Of a stretch of DNA of 64,000 bases, positions 37,901-52,900 are shown one piece after another. The notes beneath the pieces are model-generated. The model was not told where the DNA came from. It did no database searches and saw nothing but the letters and a program-made list of their open reading frames with translations. Source of the stretch: Pteria penguin (taxonomy: Eukaryota > Mollusca > Bivalvia > Pterioida > Pteriidae); the NCBI GenBank assembly GCA_035048485.1, contig CM068581.1:8941430-9005429 (forward strand), in the 5' to 3' direction. Position 1 is the stretch's first letter; every line of letters starts with the position of its first letter. The position numbers and the translations under genes are program-made.

Positions 37901-40900
37901 ACTTCCCTGGAGTACCCCGGCCGCTATTCCCTTATAATCAGAGACACACCTTCTAATGCAACTCTCTGGAGCCGATTCGATAGATAACTCTCAAACCAAG
38001 ATAGAAGTGGACAAGATATTCCTATCTGTTCTAGTTTGAATAACAGACCTCTGTCCCACACTCTATCGAAAGCCTTACTGATGTCACAAAACACCACTCG
38101 CACTTTTTTTTCCTTCATCTAAAGCCCGACAGAATGTATCATAGAGGTCTAGCAGTTGAAAAACAGCAGAATCGCGTGGTGTAAAGCCTGACTGAACTTT
38201 ACTTATAATATCACGTGATTTTATGAAGTTGTATAGATGTTTAAACACGCATTTTTCAAACACCTTTCCAATACAGCTAAGTAAGGATATTGGCCTATAA
38301 TTTGATGGATCGGCCCTATCCCCCTTTTTGTGCACAGGTATAATGTTTGCTCGTTTCCATGCAGACGGGAAAGTGCTAATTTCGAGCGATTTGTTAAATA
38401 GTTTGCACAGGTTTGGGGATAAAACCGGGGCACCTTCTTTTAAAAGCCTTGGGCTGATCAGGTCGGGACCACTGGCCTTGGACGTATCTATTAGTTTCAA
38501 CACATCCTCCACGTCCAGGTCAGTGACCGCAATAGCATTGAGGCTATGTATGGGTAACTCAGCAGTTGGAGAAAGGCTGGCGTGTCTGTCATCAATATTG
38601 CTTTGTAACCGTTTAAAACATTTGCTTTTTCAATGGGGGTATCGAAATGGTTGTTGCCAATTGTAATAACAGGAATGTCAGAATCATTGGTTTGTTTTAG
38701 GAATTGCTTAGTTATTTTCCACCACTGTTTCGGGTTCAGGTTACCTTGTTGTAAAGAGGAAGCTAGTTTTTTGAAATGATTTATTTTTGCGGTTCGAACC
38801 AGACTTGTGACATAATTACGTTGTATCCTATATCTGCCCCAGTTATATTCATCATTGTGCGATTTTGCGAGTTTGTGAAATTGGTTACGCTTTCTAATTG
38901 CTTTTCGGATCTCATTGTGTAACCAAGGGGGGTCTTTAGGTCGTATGATGACTGTTTTATTTGGTATGGATTTTTCTGCAGACGACATGATGTTATTTTC
39001 AAATAAATCCACTGCGTCATCAATACTAAGTTGGTCGATATTCCAATTACATGCACCCAAGGTTTCTCGATATAACTGGTAGTCGGCTTGATCATAACGC
39101 CATATTTTCCTTTTATAAGAGGATTTTTTGATTTTAATAAAATTAGTAGAAATACAAACAGGGCAGTGGTCACTGCAGAACGGGTCCAAAACGCCTTTTT
39201 TTGTGCAATTAAGAGTTGGTGATGTTAGAATAAGATCAATTGCCGTACTACTCGTAGGTGTTATTCGAGTAAGTTGGTCTATATGTTGATTTAGATTAAA
39301 GATACTCATAATGTCTCGAATGTTTCGAGATTTGCCAATTTCCATGAAGTTTTCATTAAAATACCCAAGCATAATAATATTAGGACATGCTTGTAAGGCA
39401 TTTTCAATTGAAAGTTTGGCAAGGTTCCAGTCCGTAAAACTTGGATGGAGGTAAAATGTTCCAATCAAAACCTGTTTATTATTTAATGTAACCTCAGCCC
39501 ATATAGCCTCTAGGTGTGGTATTACCAGGTCCCTCCTTACAACAAAAGGTATGTGTTTTTTAAAATAGACAGCCACACCCCCTCCATGTCTGTCCCTATC
39601 TAATCGAATCGGCTCCTGAAAGTTGGGAATACATAACTCCGAAGTATCTATTGTCTGATCGAGCCAGGTTTCACTTGCAGTAATTATATCATAATCGCCT
39701 AGCTCGACAGCTATGAGATCTAATTTACTGTAAATACTTTGGCAGTTAATATGACACAACGTAAGATCGTGATACGTATGAGATGTTGGACCTGGGTTAA
39801 GTTCAACGTCTCCTGACATTAGCAATAATAATGATATGAAATCTATATACATGAAATGTAGATGTTCCTTTCCGGATATTAGGCCATAATAGTTCATAGG
39901 ACGACATGCCTTTTTAGACAAGGTGTTGATATAATCAATTAAGATAACCTCACGCAATGATATACATAGTACCATTATGGTAAAACCATGGTGCCTATAA
40001 TAATATAGTAAGACAAATAGTAAAAAGTCATAAAATGTAAACAAATGTCGTCCATTTGAGAACAACGCCCTCGCATAATAACGTCCTATCCTTGCTCTGT
40101 ATTCAGATAAATCTATGAAGATTTAAAAGGTAAAGAGAATATGTAAAACGAGTGGAGCAAGGAAAGGAGTAAACGAGAGATATTCGTGTTGGTCGTAGTT
40201 GTAGTAGTGTGCACACATTAAATAATACAAGCTCTGCAAAACAAGAAGGTCTAAATGGCAAGTAAATACATGACAAAATTAGAAAATAAAGAAAACAAAT
40301 ATGAGAAAGCATTTTGAAAATATAGAAATATCGGATTTGTATGGACTATATTGGCATGTAGAGTTCATGCAACAGGTCGCGCAAGCCTACTAGTGAAGGG
40401 AAATCCCCAAAATAAAGTATGTTGATAATATGCATAAGCTTGTAATATTTAATTAGAGGGAATATAACTTAACTAAAGGTGGATATTCTAGTACAAGGTA
40501 TAGTGCATTTTAAATATCTACATGTGTTTTGAATATAACTTAATTAATAGGCACATTGGTGAGTCGAACATTCCCGACACAGCATTTTGGGCGTTCTTCA
40601 TGGTGGTTATCAACACCACGTGTGCTGGATTAACCAATCACGAAGAGACCAAAGTTTAAACATAAATAAATACACGTGACAAGGCACATGTTTCGATTGT
40701 TTGGATACGAATTAATTGCCATCGTCGACATCAGTAGAATACCTGCGGAATACCTGGATCCTTTCATATTTCACCATGCATCAACGTATGTGTATGCAAA
40801 CTAATGAGGAGGACGAAGTAAACCACCGAACTTTTTAATTTAGGTGTAGATATCGCGTTAATTCACGTCATTCACAAACCTGATTCTTGTATAGTTGTAG

Positions 40901-43900
40901 GTGTTGTCAAGATAGCACACAGATTGCATACCCGATTCGTGAATAGTTGTCGGTGTTGTCACGTCAAAAAAATGATTCGCTTACCTGATTCCTGTATATA
41001 CCTGATTCTTGTATAGTTGTAGGTGTTGTCATGTTAACTCACGTGATTACATAACTGATTCTTGTATTGTTGTAGGTGTTGTCACGTTAACACACGTGAT
41101 TACATACCTGATTCTTGTATTGTTGTAGGTGTTGTCATGTTAACTCACGTGATTACATACCTGATTTTTGTATAGTTGTAGGTGTTGTCATGTTAACTCA
41201 CGTGATTACATACCTGATTCTTGTATAGCTGTAGGTGTTGTCATGTTAACTCACGTGATTACATACCTGATTCTTGTATTGTTGTAGGTGTTGTCATGTT
41301 AACTCACGTGATTACATACCTGATTCTTGTATTGTTGTAGGTGTTGTCATGTTAACTCACGTGATTACATACCTGATTCTTGTATAGTTGTAGGTGTTGT
41401 CATGTTAACTCATGTGATTACATACCTGATTCTTGTATAGTTGTAGGTGTTGTCATGTTAACTCATGTGATTACATACCTGATTCTTGTATAGCTGCATT
41501 TTGAAATGTTTAAAATATCGCCATCCTTTGTGCTGTTCATTTTCAACAAGTTGAAGGTATTTATTTTCCGCTGCATACCCAAATGAATCAAATGTTCCAT
41601 CCGGTTTAAGAAGGAGGACTGTTGGTGTTTTGAAGGACAAGTGAGATATAGGCCCTCCTCCTTCCCATCGATCAATTGTATACATCTGAAAAATAATTCT
41701 TAATCTGTACATACATGTTTGTACGACTAAAATATGTTATGTTTGAGCTCCATACAATACATATCTACCCCTATGCACAAACGTTTTCACAAGTATATAG
41801 GAATAATAAATATATAGTACAAAAATGAGAATAAATAAAAATATAAAAGATTTAAAAAAGGTATAAACCAGTACAGAAACCGTAAAAGACTGATAACCGA
41901 AAGAGACACATTGTACTTTGTATGACATATTAAATATGATGTTCGTTCATAACTCACATGAAAATAATGTCCAACGATTTAATAACATGTCATACTTGTT
42001 TCCGTTTCCTCCTTTATTAGTGTTCTCCCTAGATATAAGACATGCCATCCTATAATTTGCAACGTTTTAAAATTCATACAATAAATGAATATGGGAATAT
42101 ACCTTAAGAGGATCCGATTTGAAGGTTGACTCCGACGAAAACGCATATCCAGAGAACGTTGTACCAAAGTCTATCGCAGCGACTAGTGTTTTGTTTGGTA
42201 TCTCCCAGATCTTGGGTGGATCCCAGATGGGCGTTACAGGTACTGAGTCAGAACGGAAACTCCCTAATCCTACTTCAAGAGGAGTGATTGACCTCGAGAA
42301 ATCCTGTAACCTTGGTGTTTCATTTGATTCCAGTTGTTCAATAACCTCCCTATTGAGATTACAATTCAAAACAAACTTAAATATGATACCATGCAAAGGA
42401 AAAATAGTATATTAAAACCCCTGAAACCCTCTTACTTTACACCAGAATTTAGAAAAATCCTAAAATGAATAATTACTAGAAGTGCATGTTACTGAATATA
42501 AAATATCGTAAGAATGTGTTAAAACCGAACTTTTAAAAGAGTCAATAGCATTATATGCTTACGTTTGCTCCACAGCCTCTTGTCTAATGTCGGGTATAAC
42601 AAATGTTGGCTTGATTGTTTTCGGTATTCCACCATCAGACAGATTCATTTGCTTTAAGATCTGTAACATCTTGTCAGGGACAGTAAGAAGCTGATCTTCT
42701 GCTTTCTCTTCGACTTCGATTGACCGCTTCGTATCCAACTCATCCTCAACGGGTTTGACTGCAGCAAGTTCAGATATAGATCTCTCTAGAATTTTCTACA
42801 AAATATATAGACAATGCTCTTGTTATATTATACCTAGGTGAAAGCTTTGTCAGCTTACACAAAGGTATTGAGAGAAACTAATGAACGCAAAAGGAACAGC
42901 GTAACATTCAGTTATTTAATGATTTCCACTTTTAAGTTCAACTGATCGAAAGGCTCAAGTGAGCTATAATGATGGTGCACTGTCCAAACATTTAAATTTT
43001 TTGACTTCTTAAAACTTGCTGCATAGACCTGAATAAAATCTCACTGTATGATTCTTAGGGAATGGAAGAAAAAAGAGTTACTGGCTCAGTTATGTGGCAG
43101 AAGTCACCATGGAGCTATGCAATACATGAAAATAAATAACATACTAGCACATATAACACATTACAAAAATATTTAATTGTAGTGCAATTACGATACCGAC
43201 TTAGGACGGTTATTTAATTCAGAGACATATATACACATACATATATATATATATGTCTCTGTTTAATTTGACAAAAGTAGTGAGGCCCATCGCCAATGCC
43301 TAAGTTCAAATTAATCAAAATGCGTTGTTTGCAATTTTCGCATCAATAATTTATCGGGAAATATTTTTAACATGTAAATCAAAATCATATCATTAGAATA
43401 TTCATTTTGTTTTCTTCTTATTTCCGAAATTTCACCTCATTTGGAGTAGAAATAAAGAAATTAGGGCAATTTGAAAATAGCTAAAATCATTAAAACATCT
43501 AACGATACCGCGGCGGTACAGCGAGATGTTTATTTTGCCTTACAATTGACGGCGCGCATAGAATCAATGAGCATAAAAGCGATATGTTCACTGGCGTTGT
43601 TCGGGGTTACGGTTGTATCATATCCAATGAGGTGAGGTTTTTCAGGTAGATACGTCCATTACCTGTAAACAGCTGATCGCCGAAGCGAAAACGATGTGCG
43701 ATGCGGGCACACATAAGTTTTTTTTTTTAAATACATGTATATAATTTTCAATTTTTAATTTATTTCTACCGGCCCATAATATGTGATAAGTATGTTTCCC
43801 CCGATTCATTTGATACCATTTTTATGAAAATATACCTAGAAATGACTACAAACATTTGAAAATAAAAAGATAGCGTCTTCCTCTTTGCCAAAACAACAGT

Positions 43901-46900
43901 CCGCCATATTGTTTTCACGAGTCATTTGATTACATCGATATGGATGGTAAACAATCGTACATTATAAAATTCTCAAATAAGAGAACACATAACGAAAACA
44001 ATGTCTATAGAAGTAATTATGATTATCTTATTTGTGAAAAAATTACCCTGTAGATATTATTTACAAAGTTTTATTTCTCAAAAGTTTCATTTCATCATTC
44101 ATGAGGTAATTTAAAGAACAGCGTGGGCTAATACTTACCATGAACGATTTTTATATTCGAATTGATAATTATTGGTATTTACATTAATTAAATATTTGAC
44201 GTTTTCATATAGTCTATTGTAATTTTGTAGCTCTATTAATACGATTTTACACGTGTTTCCTCTGACTCCAGGCGACCTCCACGTATTGTTGTATAGAATT
44301 ATTTACAGAAATACACATTTCAATGAAATAAATACCAAGACATATATTGTGCGATAAAATAAGACATCATTTAGTTTACATTGACCCCACTGTTTACAAC
44401 TTCAGACTTACATTTTTATTGCAGATAAGTCTAGGGGGGGGGGGGGGGGGGGTTGAGGCGCACAAGTGAAAGTCCAATGTAAACCAAAATACTCTGCCAA
44501 TTTAGGGGCGAAATCTGAAGATTTACCCATAATTGTAGCAAAAAAGGGGGAGCGACCCCTATAAATCCGCCACTGTAGATATTAAAATGTGAGAACAAGT
44601 ATACAACAATGAGAGAACAAGTTATATTAAGGTACTACGAAACGCCATTCGTCGCGTGACTTAAGATTCACGAAAAAAAAAAAAGAAATAAAGGTTTTAA
44701 ATTTGTAATTTTTTATTTAGATAACTGTGTATTGAAGACTTTATAGAAAATAATTCTAATTTTAACATTCCCCCGATATAACTGTAATTGGCACTCGAAA
44801 ACGTGTGTTTTTCAGTACAGCTCGCATGAAAACACCAGCGACAGCGTTGACTCTTCGACATGTGCAATCAAATGGCCAGTCCAAAGACGAATTCTATAAT
44901 ATCTTTAATAGCTGACTTCCTAATCAAGTTGCAATATTTTCAATATATCGAGGGTATATCGGGGTAACGTCGTCTAGGGCGATCACCTGTCACCTGTGCG
45001 GCTAAATTATTACGTAATATCACCACAATCGGCTGTCTGACCCAGCAAATATCAACCTTCATTTCGTACATTTTAACAGCTTTTAAGATATTAATTAGCG
45101 ATCTTAATAAACTGGGTATTCATATGAATGAAAGACAAGGACTAATTATCAGGTTTCCTGTTAATTGTAAAGGATTATCATGTAGGAGACATAAAGAACA
45201 GGAATTGAAATCAACCAAATTTTACGACAATTTGTATTTATGAAGTTTATATTTGAGATTATAACACTTTTATTAAAAGTTTTTATGTTTTTAAAATAAT
45301 AAATATAATACATATAGTACATTAATATAAAGAATTAAGCTGTACTATGATGTAAAAATGTTTTTGCTTATACAGAGCTTATTTCTTGTCATACAATCTT
45401 AATTCCTTCAAATATCCTTATAAGTAACCATTTTATATAAGTTTTTGCATTATTATGAATCCTTGTATAAGTTTTTAGAAAAATGCCTTTGGAGATTTGG
45501 ACTTCGTCATTTTCATCAAAATAAAAAAGCATTCTTCGACAAGTTTAAGAGATTATATTTGAGATGATAAGACTTACAACCAATGTTTTTATCTTTTTTC
45601 GTAATACCTGTAGTACGTAAAGTAGATTAATATAAATAAATCACAAATTTTATGCATAACTGATTAAGTTATACACTCATGAAATTGCGAGGTCGTGCAT
45701 TTTCATTTGCTGGAAAAAGGTGTGAAAATGCAATATTGTCCATTTTCAAATCCTCATATATTGTAAAGTACTCGAGATAAACCGGTGAAATTTTCAGAGT
45801 TTGTTGACTATAAAACATGCTTTGTAACTTACTTATTCTTTGGTATATTGTGATACAAATAAATTATTTATAGGTATCTAAAAAGTGTATCTCATGTGTT
45901 TTAAGGAATGAGTTTGGGCCTCCCTAACAAAAGCCAAACAAATGGTGTGGTTAACCGGTTAACGGTCCCACCTTCCCACTCAGCGGGACAGCAGAACAAT
46001 CAAAGAACGTACATTTAAAAATTTATAAATAATCCTCCATGTAAAGAACAAGGGTCAACAGGTATCGTATATTGAGAGGTCATAAAAATATAAACACGTA
46101 AGGTATTGTAAAACACATAATGATATAAAAATATAATATATGCGACATCAACATGATAAATCGTGCTCTGCCAGTCTGAAAGCGAGCTAAGACCCTAGAT
46201 CTTTAGGAGTCCCGACTAACAGTCAGAGGGGACGAGGTTCAGGACCATGTCTCCTCTGAAAGAGGTTTGGACAAGGCCCGTCATATAGTCCCACCGCCCT
46301 GTTAGTCAGCATGCAACGTTCAAGTAAAAGTCTGCATAAGGCTGTAGAGGGGCCAAATACAAGACCTATAGTCTTTTTGATGATCTCAATGTCATATTGT
46401 CTATTTAGAAGACGTTTGACTATTTTACTACATGATAAAATAACGTTATCAGAGCCTTTTACTTTCCTTAGTTTATATACGAGATCACCGTAGAAATTAG
46501 GATGGGAAATTCCATTGGATACATAGTGTTGAAAAGAAATATTCCCAAATTTAGATAGAAGTTCTGAATAAGATCTGAAGAATTTGCCGAATGTTTTTCT
46601 TAGCTTGTGATATCTGTAACCCTGAGTTAAAAGTTTAGTAGTAATTTGTAAATTTCGTTTATGAAAGTCCAATCATCGGTGCAGCCTCTGACAAATCGAA
46701 CTAATTGAGATATATAGATACCATATGATGGGAGTCGAGGGACATCGCCATCCAAGTAAGGAAAATATACAATAGGAAATCCAAAATCCTCACGTTTATC
46801 ATAAATATTAGTATATATTAGGTGGTTGATAATTTTGATGTTCAAATCTAAGAAAGGTGTAGATTTATCTCAAGTATTAGCTTTATTCAATTTGAGCTCT

Positions 46901-49900
46901 GGTGGATATATTTCTGATATAAATTGTTCGAATTCAGGGTTGTCGATAACCAAAATGTCATCCATATATCTGCAAGTATTATTAAATTTGTCAATGAGGT
47001 CAAAACGTTTTGATTTTTGAATAGAAACCATTAAAATCTCTCTCATAACAATAAAGAAATAAATCTGCTATAAGAGGCGCGCAGTTAGTACCCATAGGAA
47101 TCCCAACTATTTGTAGATATATCTTGCCATCAAATTGCACAAAAACATTATTCATGAGAAAATCTAGTGCTTTACATAATTACATGGAAGCACAATTTTG
47201 TTAGAAGAATGATTATTGCCTTGAAAAGCAAGAGAATAAAAAAAGGAATTATTTGTCTGAATATTAAAAAATGTTCTTAAGAACCATTAACAACCAGGGT
47301 TTCTTAGTGCTGTGCAGCATTTTGCAATGTGTAGTATCAAGTTTGTTCAAAGGAAGGCCTGGCATCAATATATGACCCCGCTTCAATAGTGTGGGGCTTT
47401 TTAAATTGCTTTCCATTGTAATGGACAATAAACCACAGTGGCCTCATATTTGATATACATCTTAAAGGAATCTACAAGGTATGATAAAAATTTTCTCGGT
47501 ATTCAATCATATTGAATGTTTTGGCAGTGAGAGAAGGGAATAACTCCCAAGGAAATTCATGAGGACTTCATGGGAATGTTTCATCGCCTTATAATACTAA
47601 ACAGGGCTGCTGAATTTAGATGACGCCTTCTGTCATTGTTGGACAACCTTCACCATCGTCCACCTGGTGTTTGCATGACTTTTCTACTCTGGGCATCAGC
47701 ATATCTATGTTTGTATCCTGGTGAAAGGGTTATTCCAGTTATAAGTCCCTACATTTCAAGCCATCTAGTTACATGTCTTGTTAGATTCTTTAGATTTTGC
47801 ATTCACATTACGGCAGCACTGTCAGTCTTTACAAGTACTTCCTGGCCATAAATATAGCTGTGAGATGTTTTCAGTTCCACAATGACTAGTAACACATACG
47901 CAACTTCATGTTTGTTTATAGATTTGCTCATATAAGCCATGGCTTGTTCCTTTTGGTTTTCTTGTTGTGACAGAACCGCTCCAACAGCATAATTACTGGC
48001 ATCCATATCAAGTATAAATGGCAAATTTGGTTTTGGATACGCTAGGATTGGTGAAGTCGATTTAGATTGCAGAAAAAACTTCACATTCATTAGTTCAATG
48101 GAAATTTGCATTCCTCTCACAAAGACGATGTAATGGTCTCGCAGTCTCTACAATTCTGACAAATCAAGTAGCAATATGCTAAACCCAGGGAGCATATAAC
48201 TTCTTTGGCATTCTTTGGCTGTTTCCATTCTCTCATGCACTGATCTTGTTTGGATCTTTCTGTATGCCTTACTCAGTTGCAATATGTCCACGGAACTGTA
48301 CACTTGTTTTGAATAATGTACACTTACTAGGCTTCAGCTTCAGGTTTGCAGTCCTAAGGCTTAATAAGATTCTCTCCATGGTCTGTGTGAAGGTACTGCC
48401 TGGATCAATAAAGTTATTCATGTAGAGGAGGGAGGCATTCTTCCTACTGCAGATTTCTCAAGTCCCCTCCAATAATCGTTGGAAGGTAGATGGTGAGTTT
48501 GTAAGACCAAAAGGCATTATCTTAAACTGATATAGTCCCATGGTGGTGGAAACAACTATCTTCATCTTGTCAAGAGGATCTATGTTGATTTGCCGAAAGC
48601 CAGAGTTCAAATCTGAGCAGCAAAACCATTTCATTCCAATGAGAGTGTCTAAGTTTTCATGGATTCTTGGTGGTGGATAAATAGCTTTGACTGTAATTTC
48701 ATTCATTTGTCGATAGACGACACAGAACTTCTAGATATCGTCCTTCTTTCTTTCCAAAACTATGTTTGAGGTCTAGGGATAGTACTATGACGTTGTTTGC
48801 AAACATCTTTTCCACTTCTGTCTTTTCTGTCTCTTGTTTTCCAAATGTTACGCGCCTGTGAAACTGCCAAAGCCGTCCATTTGTTGATTTTGTGCCATAT
48901 ATCTTCTTGAGTGTTCGATAACATGTCCCCATACTTTGTCAAAAATTCTTCCAGAGGCATTTTCTCTGTCTTATGCAGTTGTTCACTGCCCCTTAGGCAG
49001 ATGTCTGTAAAATGGACTGGTAATTCTAGACTACATATATCTATTAAATTTTCGCTTGAAAATGCACAACAGCTAATCTTTTAGTCCCCAAATAGAGAGA
49101 TTCACACGACATCAGGCGCATATTGGAGTAAATCTTGACCTTATTCTTTCCATACTTGGTGATCTGGATCAAGATCTGGGGATCTCGTAGGTCCAAAATG
49201 ACAGGTGTCACAAGAATTAGCTTCTCATTTCGTATAACGTTAACCACTACTCCAGTAAGTTTAAGATCTTCTACCTTTGAAAGGATGACTTGGACAAGCA
49301 CTGCAAAGTTCTGTGCTATCTTGCACATTGCACACCATCTCAGCTTTCCACCAGTCCAACACTGCAGTTTGATCTGAACCGTAATTGCCTCTAATTTCCT
49401 AAAATCTTCCTTCACTTTATGTTTAAGAAGGAAGTCCTGACCCTGTATACCATCCATTTTCATGTCACATACCAACGTAGGAACAGGAAAATTTTTACCA
49501 TAGCCGGATTTGAACCGCTACTCTCCATATTTCACATACCAAGTGGTATATGTACCATTGTGAGACATATATTTTAGCCATGGTGGCATCAAATGTTCAC
49601 CATTTTGGATTAAATGTACAAAATTGATAGAGGACCTATGGTACCTCATTTATACCAAGTTTCATTAAAGTCTTTCAGCAAAAGCTAAAATGTGAATAAT
49701 TGTCTCTATACACCCCCATTTGGAAGTTTTAAAAAATTTATAGAAAATACAAAAATTGAGATATTGACAAAATTCTTTCAAATCAACAGTCTTTAATGTA
49801 ATTATGATCAAAATAGTCTATAAGAAATCATCAATATCAATGAACTGGGACATATGACACTTTTCTGCATTGAAATTACCAAGTCCCAAAAAATGTCGAA

Positions 49901-52900
49901 AAAACGTCAGAAACTTGATTTCGGAACAGAAACAAAAATAACAACACTTCTTCACACATCCCTCTTGATCATTCCTATGCATTCAGTTGTCTCTGTATTC
50001 ACCCGGTCTGAAGAAGAGGTTTGTTAAGGTTTGTCAAAGAAGGTTACCCTCTGTGACCATAATTACTTTATTCCTAACAAGTTTCACAGAAATCTGTTCA
50101 GCGGTTCTTAAGAAGAAGTCGAAAATGTGAAAAGTTTACGACAGTCGACACAGGGACAGCACGCTTCCACTTAGCTCATTTCAGCCTTTGGCTCAGGTGA
50201 GCTAAAAAGGGGAAGGAAAGGGTTCTTTCTTACTTGAAGATTACTAAAATGCCACAACATTACTGGAAAATAAAATGATATGACGTTCAGTTCACTCTGA
50301 ATATTTTTGTTATTGTCACAATAAGCATACTAAGTAGATAGCGATCCTTGACCTTGTATAACCCAGCAAATTTTCTTACCGATGAGGAGTATGTTAATTA
50401 CCTTTAGTTCTAGATCCGCCTGGTAGTTGATGGATTCCCGTATCTTTCTCACCCATTCTTTGCGTTCTCTGGGATCTTTCGCTGAATAAAATCAACAATA
50501 TCGTTAGACCAAACAAACTAAACTGCGTTGTTCTGTGTATAATGTTTTAAGACACACGGCCATTTTAGATTTTATCATAATGCAATGTCTGTAATGTAAC
50601 ATAAAAATGCCACTTAATACTGATTTACACGAAAATATTTACAACACCTTGAAATCTGAATTTTTGTCCAGCTGATGGCTTAACAGTAAACTTCTCTCCG
50701 TCGTCAGCAAGAGAAACATTGGCTAACTACAAATATATAATAAGAAGAAATATAAACAGATACAAGAGATTTGTATTTAAATTATAAAAGACACAACAAT
50801 ATTTTCATTTCCTAGCTTTTAATTTAAAAATGGTATCTGACTTCTTTTGATTATTCCATATTAAAGGTTAAGGAAATGACATTGCAAAACTCTTATCTAA
50901 CGCTTGTAAGTTTTCACAACTAGATATAATAAAAACAGCCTTTATATTTGAACAAATGGAGAATAAAGGAACATCAAACGGTATGTAATAAGGTCATCCC
51001 AATGACTGGTATATATGATACAGCATATACAATATATAATGTGATGTTTGGTCTAGAGACAGCACAAATATGACATATTGTCTCTCTATTGATTAATATC
51101 ACACTATAGATTCTGTCCAGTTTGACGCTTAACTCGTCTAGTCAACGAAAGACAATTTTAATTACTGAGAGTTTGCTCTTCATCATTGAAATGAAATCAA
51201 AGGTCAATATAACGGACGACGGAATATCGCATGAAAACGACAGATCTATTAGTAGAGCTGATAAACTTATTAGGAATGCAGATAACGTGGCATAAGGGTC
51301 AACTCATCTATTAGATTGAACCTAACACGGGGTACTTTGATGTCTTACCATGTGTCTAAATATTGTTTGGAAAATGTACTCTACGCTGTGTTGTGTTTTC
51401 ATATTACTCATTACTAATTTATTACTTATTTAAGCTTTGTAAAGTGAAACAGATTTAACATCTTTAATAAATGCAAAATCTTTTTTCAGCCATGTAAATT
51501 GCCTACTTTGATAAGTATAATCTAATTTAGTACTTTAGTGACTACAAATTCTAACATACAGCCATGTAATTCTATAAAACGGTCTTTTCACACAAAAAAA
51601 AATGTTAGAGATATATATACTTGTTATCATAGTCCAGCAATACGGAATTTCCAAGACACCTTACATTTAAGGGAAGGATAAGCAACCAGACATCATTGCA
51701 GTCTGCGAAGTGTTACTAAAACATCTAGATATGAAACAAAAGTGTCTAAATTATCCCTTGAAGGCTACGAGACATTCCATGGGATTTAACTAAGAAAGGA
51801 AACAAAATGATTATAATTAATGAGAAAGAATAATGGAAGGCTACTAACATTAACATTTTATCAGAGTTTAACCAGTTTGTGTGATGACAGTCAACCTGAG
51901 GGACGGAGATAACTAATATTTGGTTGCAGTAGCCCTTTCAGTGACGAAGATGATATGAAGCATCTAATGGACAAGTTCACAAGTATAAGTGCAATCAGGG
52001 AGTATTCTCATATCCTTATCGTTGGAGATTTAACGTACCTTATATAAATAGGTATACATGGAACGCACGTAATTACACGGGTACAGTATTATGGAATGCT
52101 TGAGGGAATTCTTTTATGAAATGGTGATAGAGCCTACATGAACATGAGTTAAATAAGAACCAACTATTTTGGACTTGGTGTTAGCAAATGATATTAACTT
52201 TGAGTCGCATGTTGAGTAGCGGAGCCTACTTGGAGCAAGAGATCATTGTATACTACACAAGGACATAACATGCTATAACGCAGTTAAGGAAACGAGAAGA
52301 GAGCATCTCAACTTCAATTAAGCATACTATGATGTTAAAGGCAGGAGATGGCATTGGACTGGGTGTCTTTACTACAGGACAAGAGTGTTTAGAAAGCGTA
52401 TTGGATATTTTCTGAAAAACTGTGTAAAACAAACCATATAAGATAAAACACCAATAGACATTAAGACAGAGCAGTGCATTAGACGTCAAAGAGAAAACAG
52501 AAGACATCTGACAAAGCTGTATCACACAAAACACAAAGGACATGCACAAAAAATGATATTAGAAAAATATACAAGGAAAACGACAATACAAAAATATTCG
52601 AGTGTGCTGCGGTTACGATACCGACTTAGGACGGTCAATTGAAGTAATAAACGTTACTCAATTTGTGTGGTTAACCGGTTTATTGCCGCCCACCTTCCCA
52701 TTTACCGCAAAAGCAGCACAATCAAAGGACACACATTTAAAAGTTTATAAATAATCCTCTACACAGAGAGCAAGGATCAACAGGTTTCTCAAGAAGAGAA
52801 GTCATAAAAATTGTTTTATACACGGAACGTTTATAGAATAATAAGTTGCTATAAAAAATATGCAAAACAATATCAACATAAGTAAACCGTGCTCTGTCCG

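Larger units (their letters stand above)
36650..40065 (-). mobile_element. CR1-like LINE with 2A-like motif, inserted in an HSPA12 intron
   Basis: Endonuclease, RT and C-terminal region follow in the normal order on the minus strand. The coding frame changes near 38610, 38100 and 37925. Otherwise nearly the whole ORF2 is present, so the copy is relatively young. It sits in the same orientation as its host gene, inside the intron between exons 41479-41685 and 35711-35845. Confidence 0.88.
43082..47215 (-). mobile_element. PLE-type element, copy 2, split by a TIR transposon
   Basis: From right to left: RT part 47215-46223, tail 46300-45927, then after a 2,649-bp foreign insertion the rest of the tail 43277-43082. 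The tail halves rejoin exactly at ACAAAAG and match copy B. The 5' part of the RT is missing, as in truncated retroelement insertions. A further 44-bp AT-rich hairpin insertion (43219-43262) lies in the distal tail. Confidence 0.85.
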
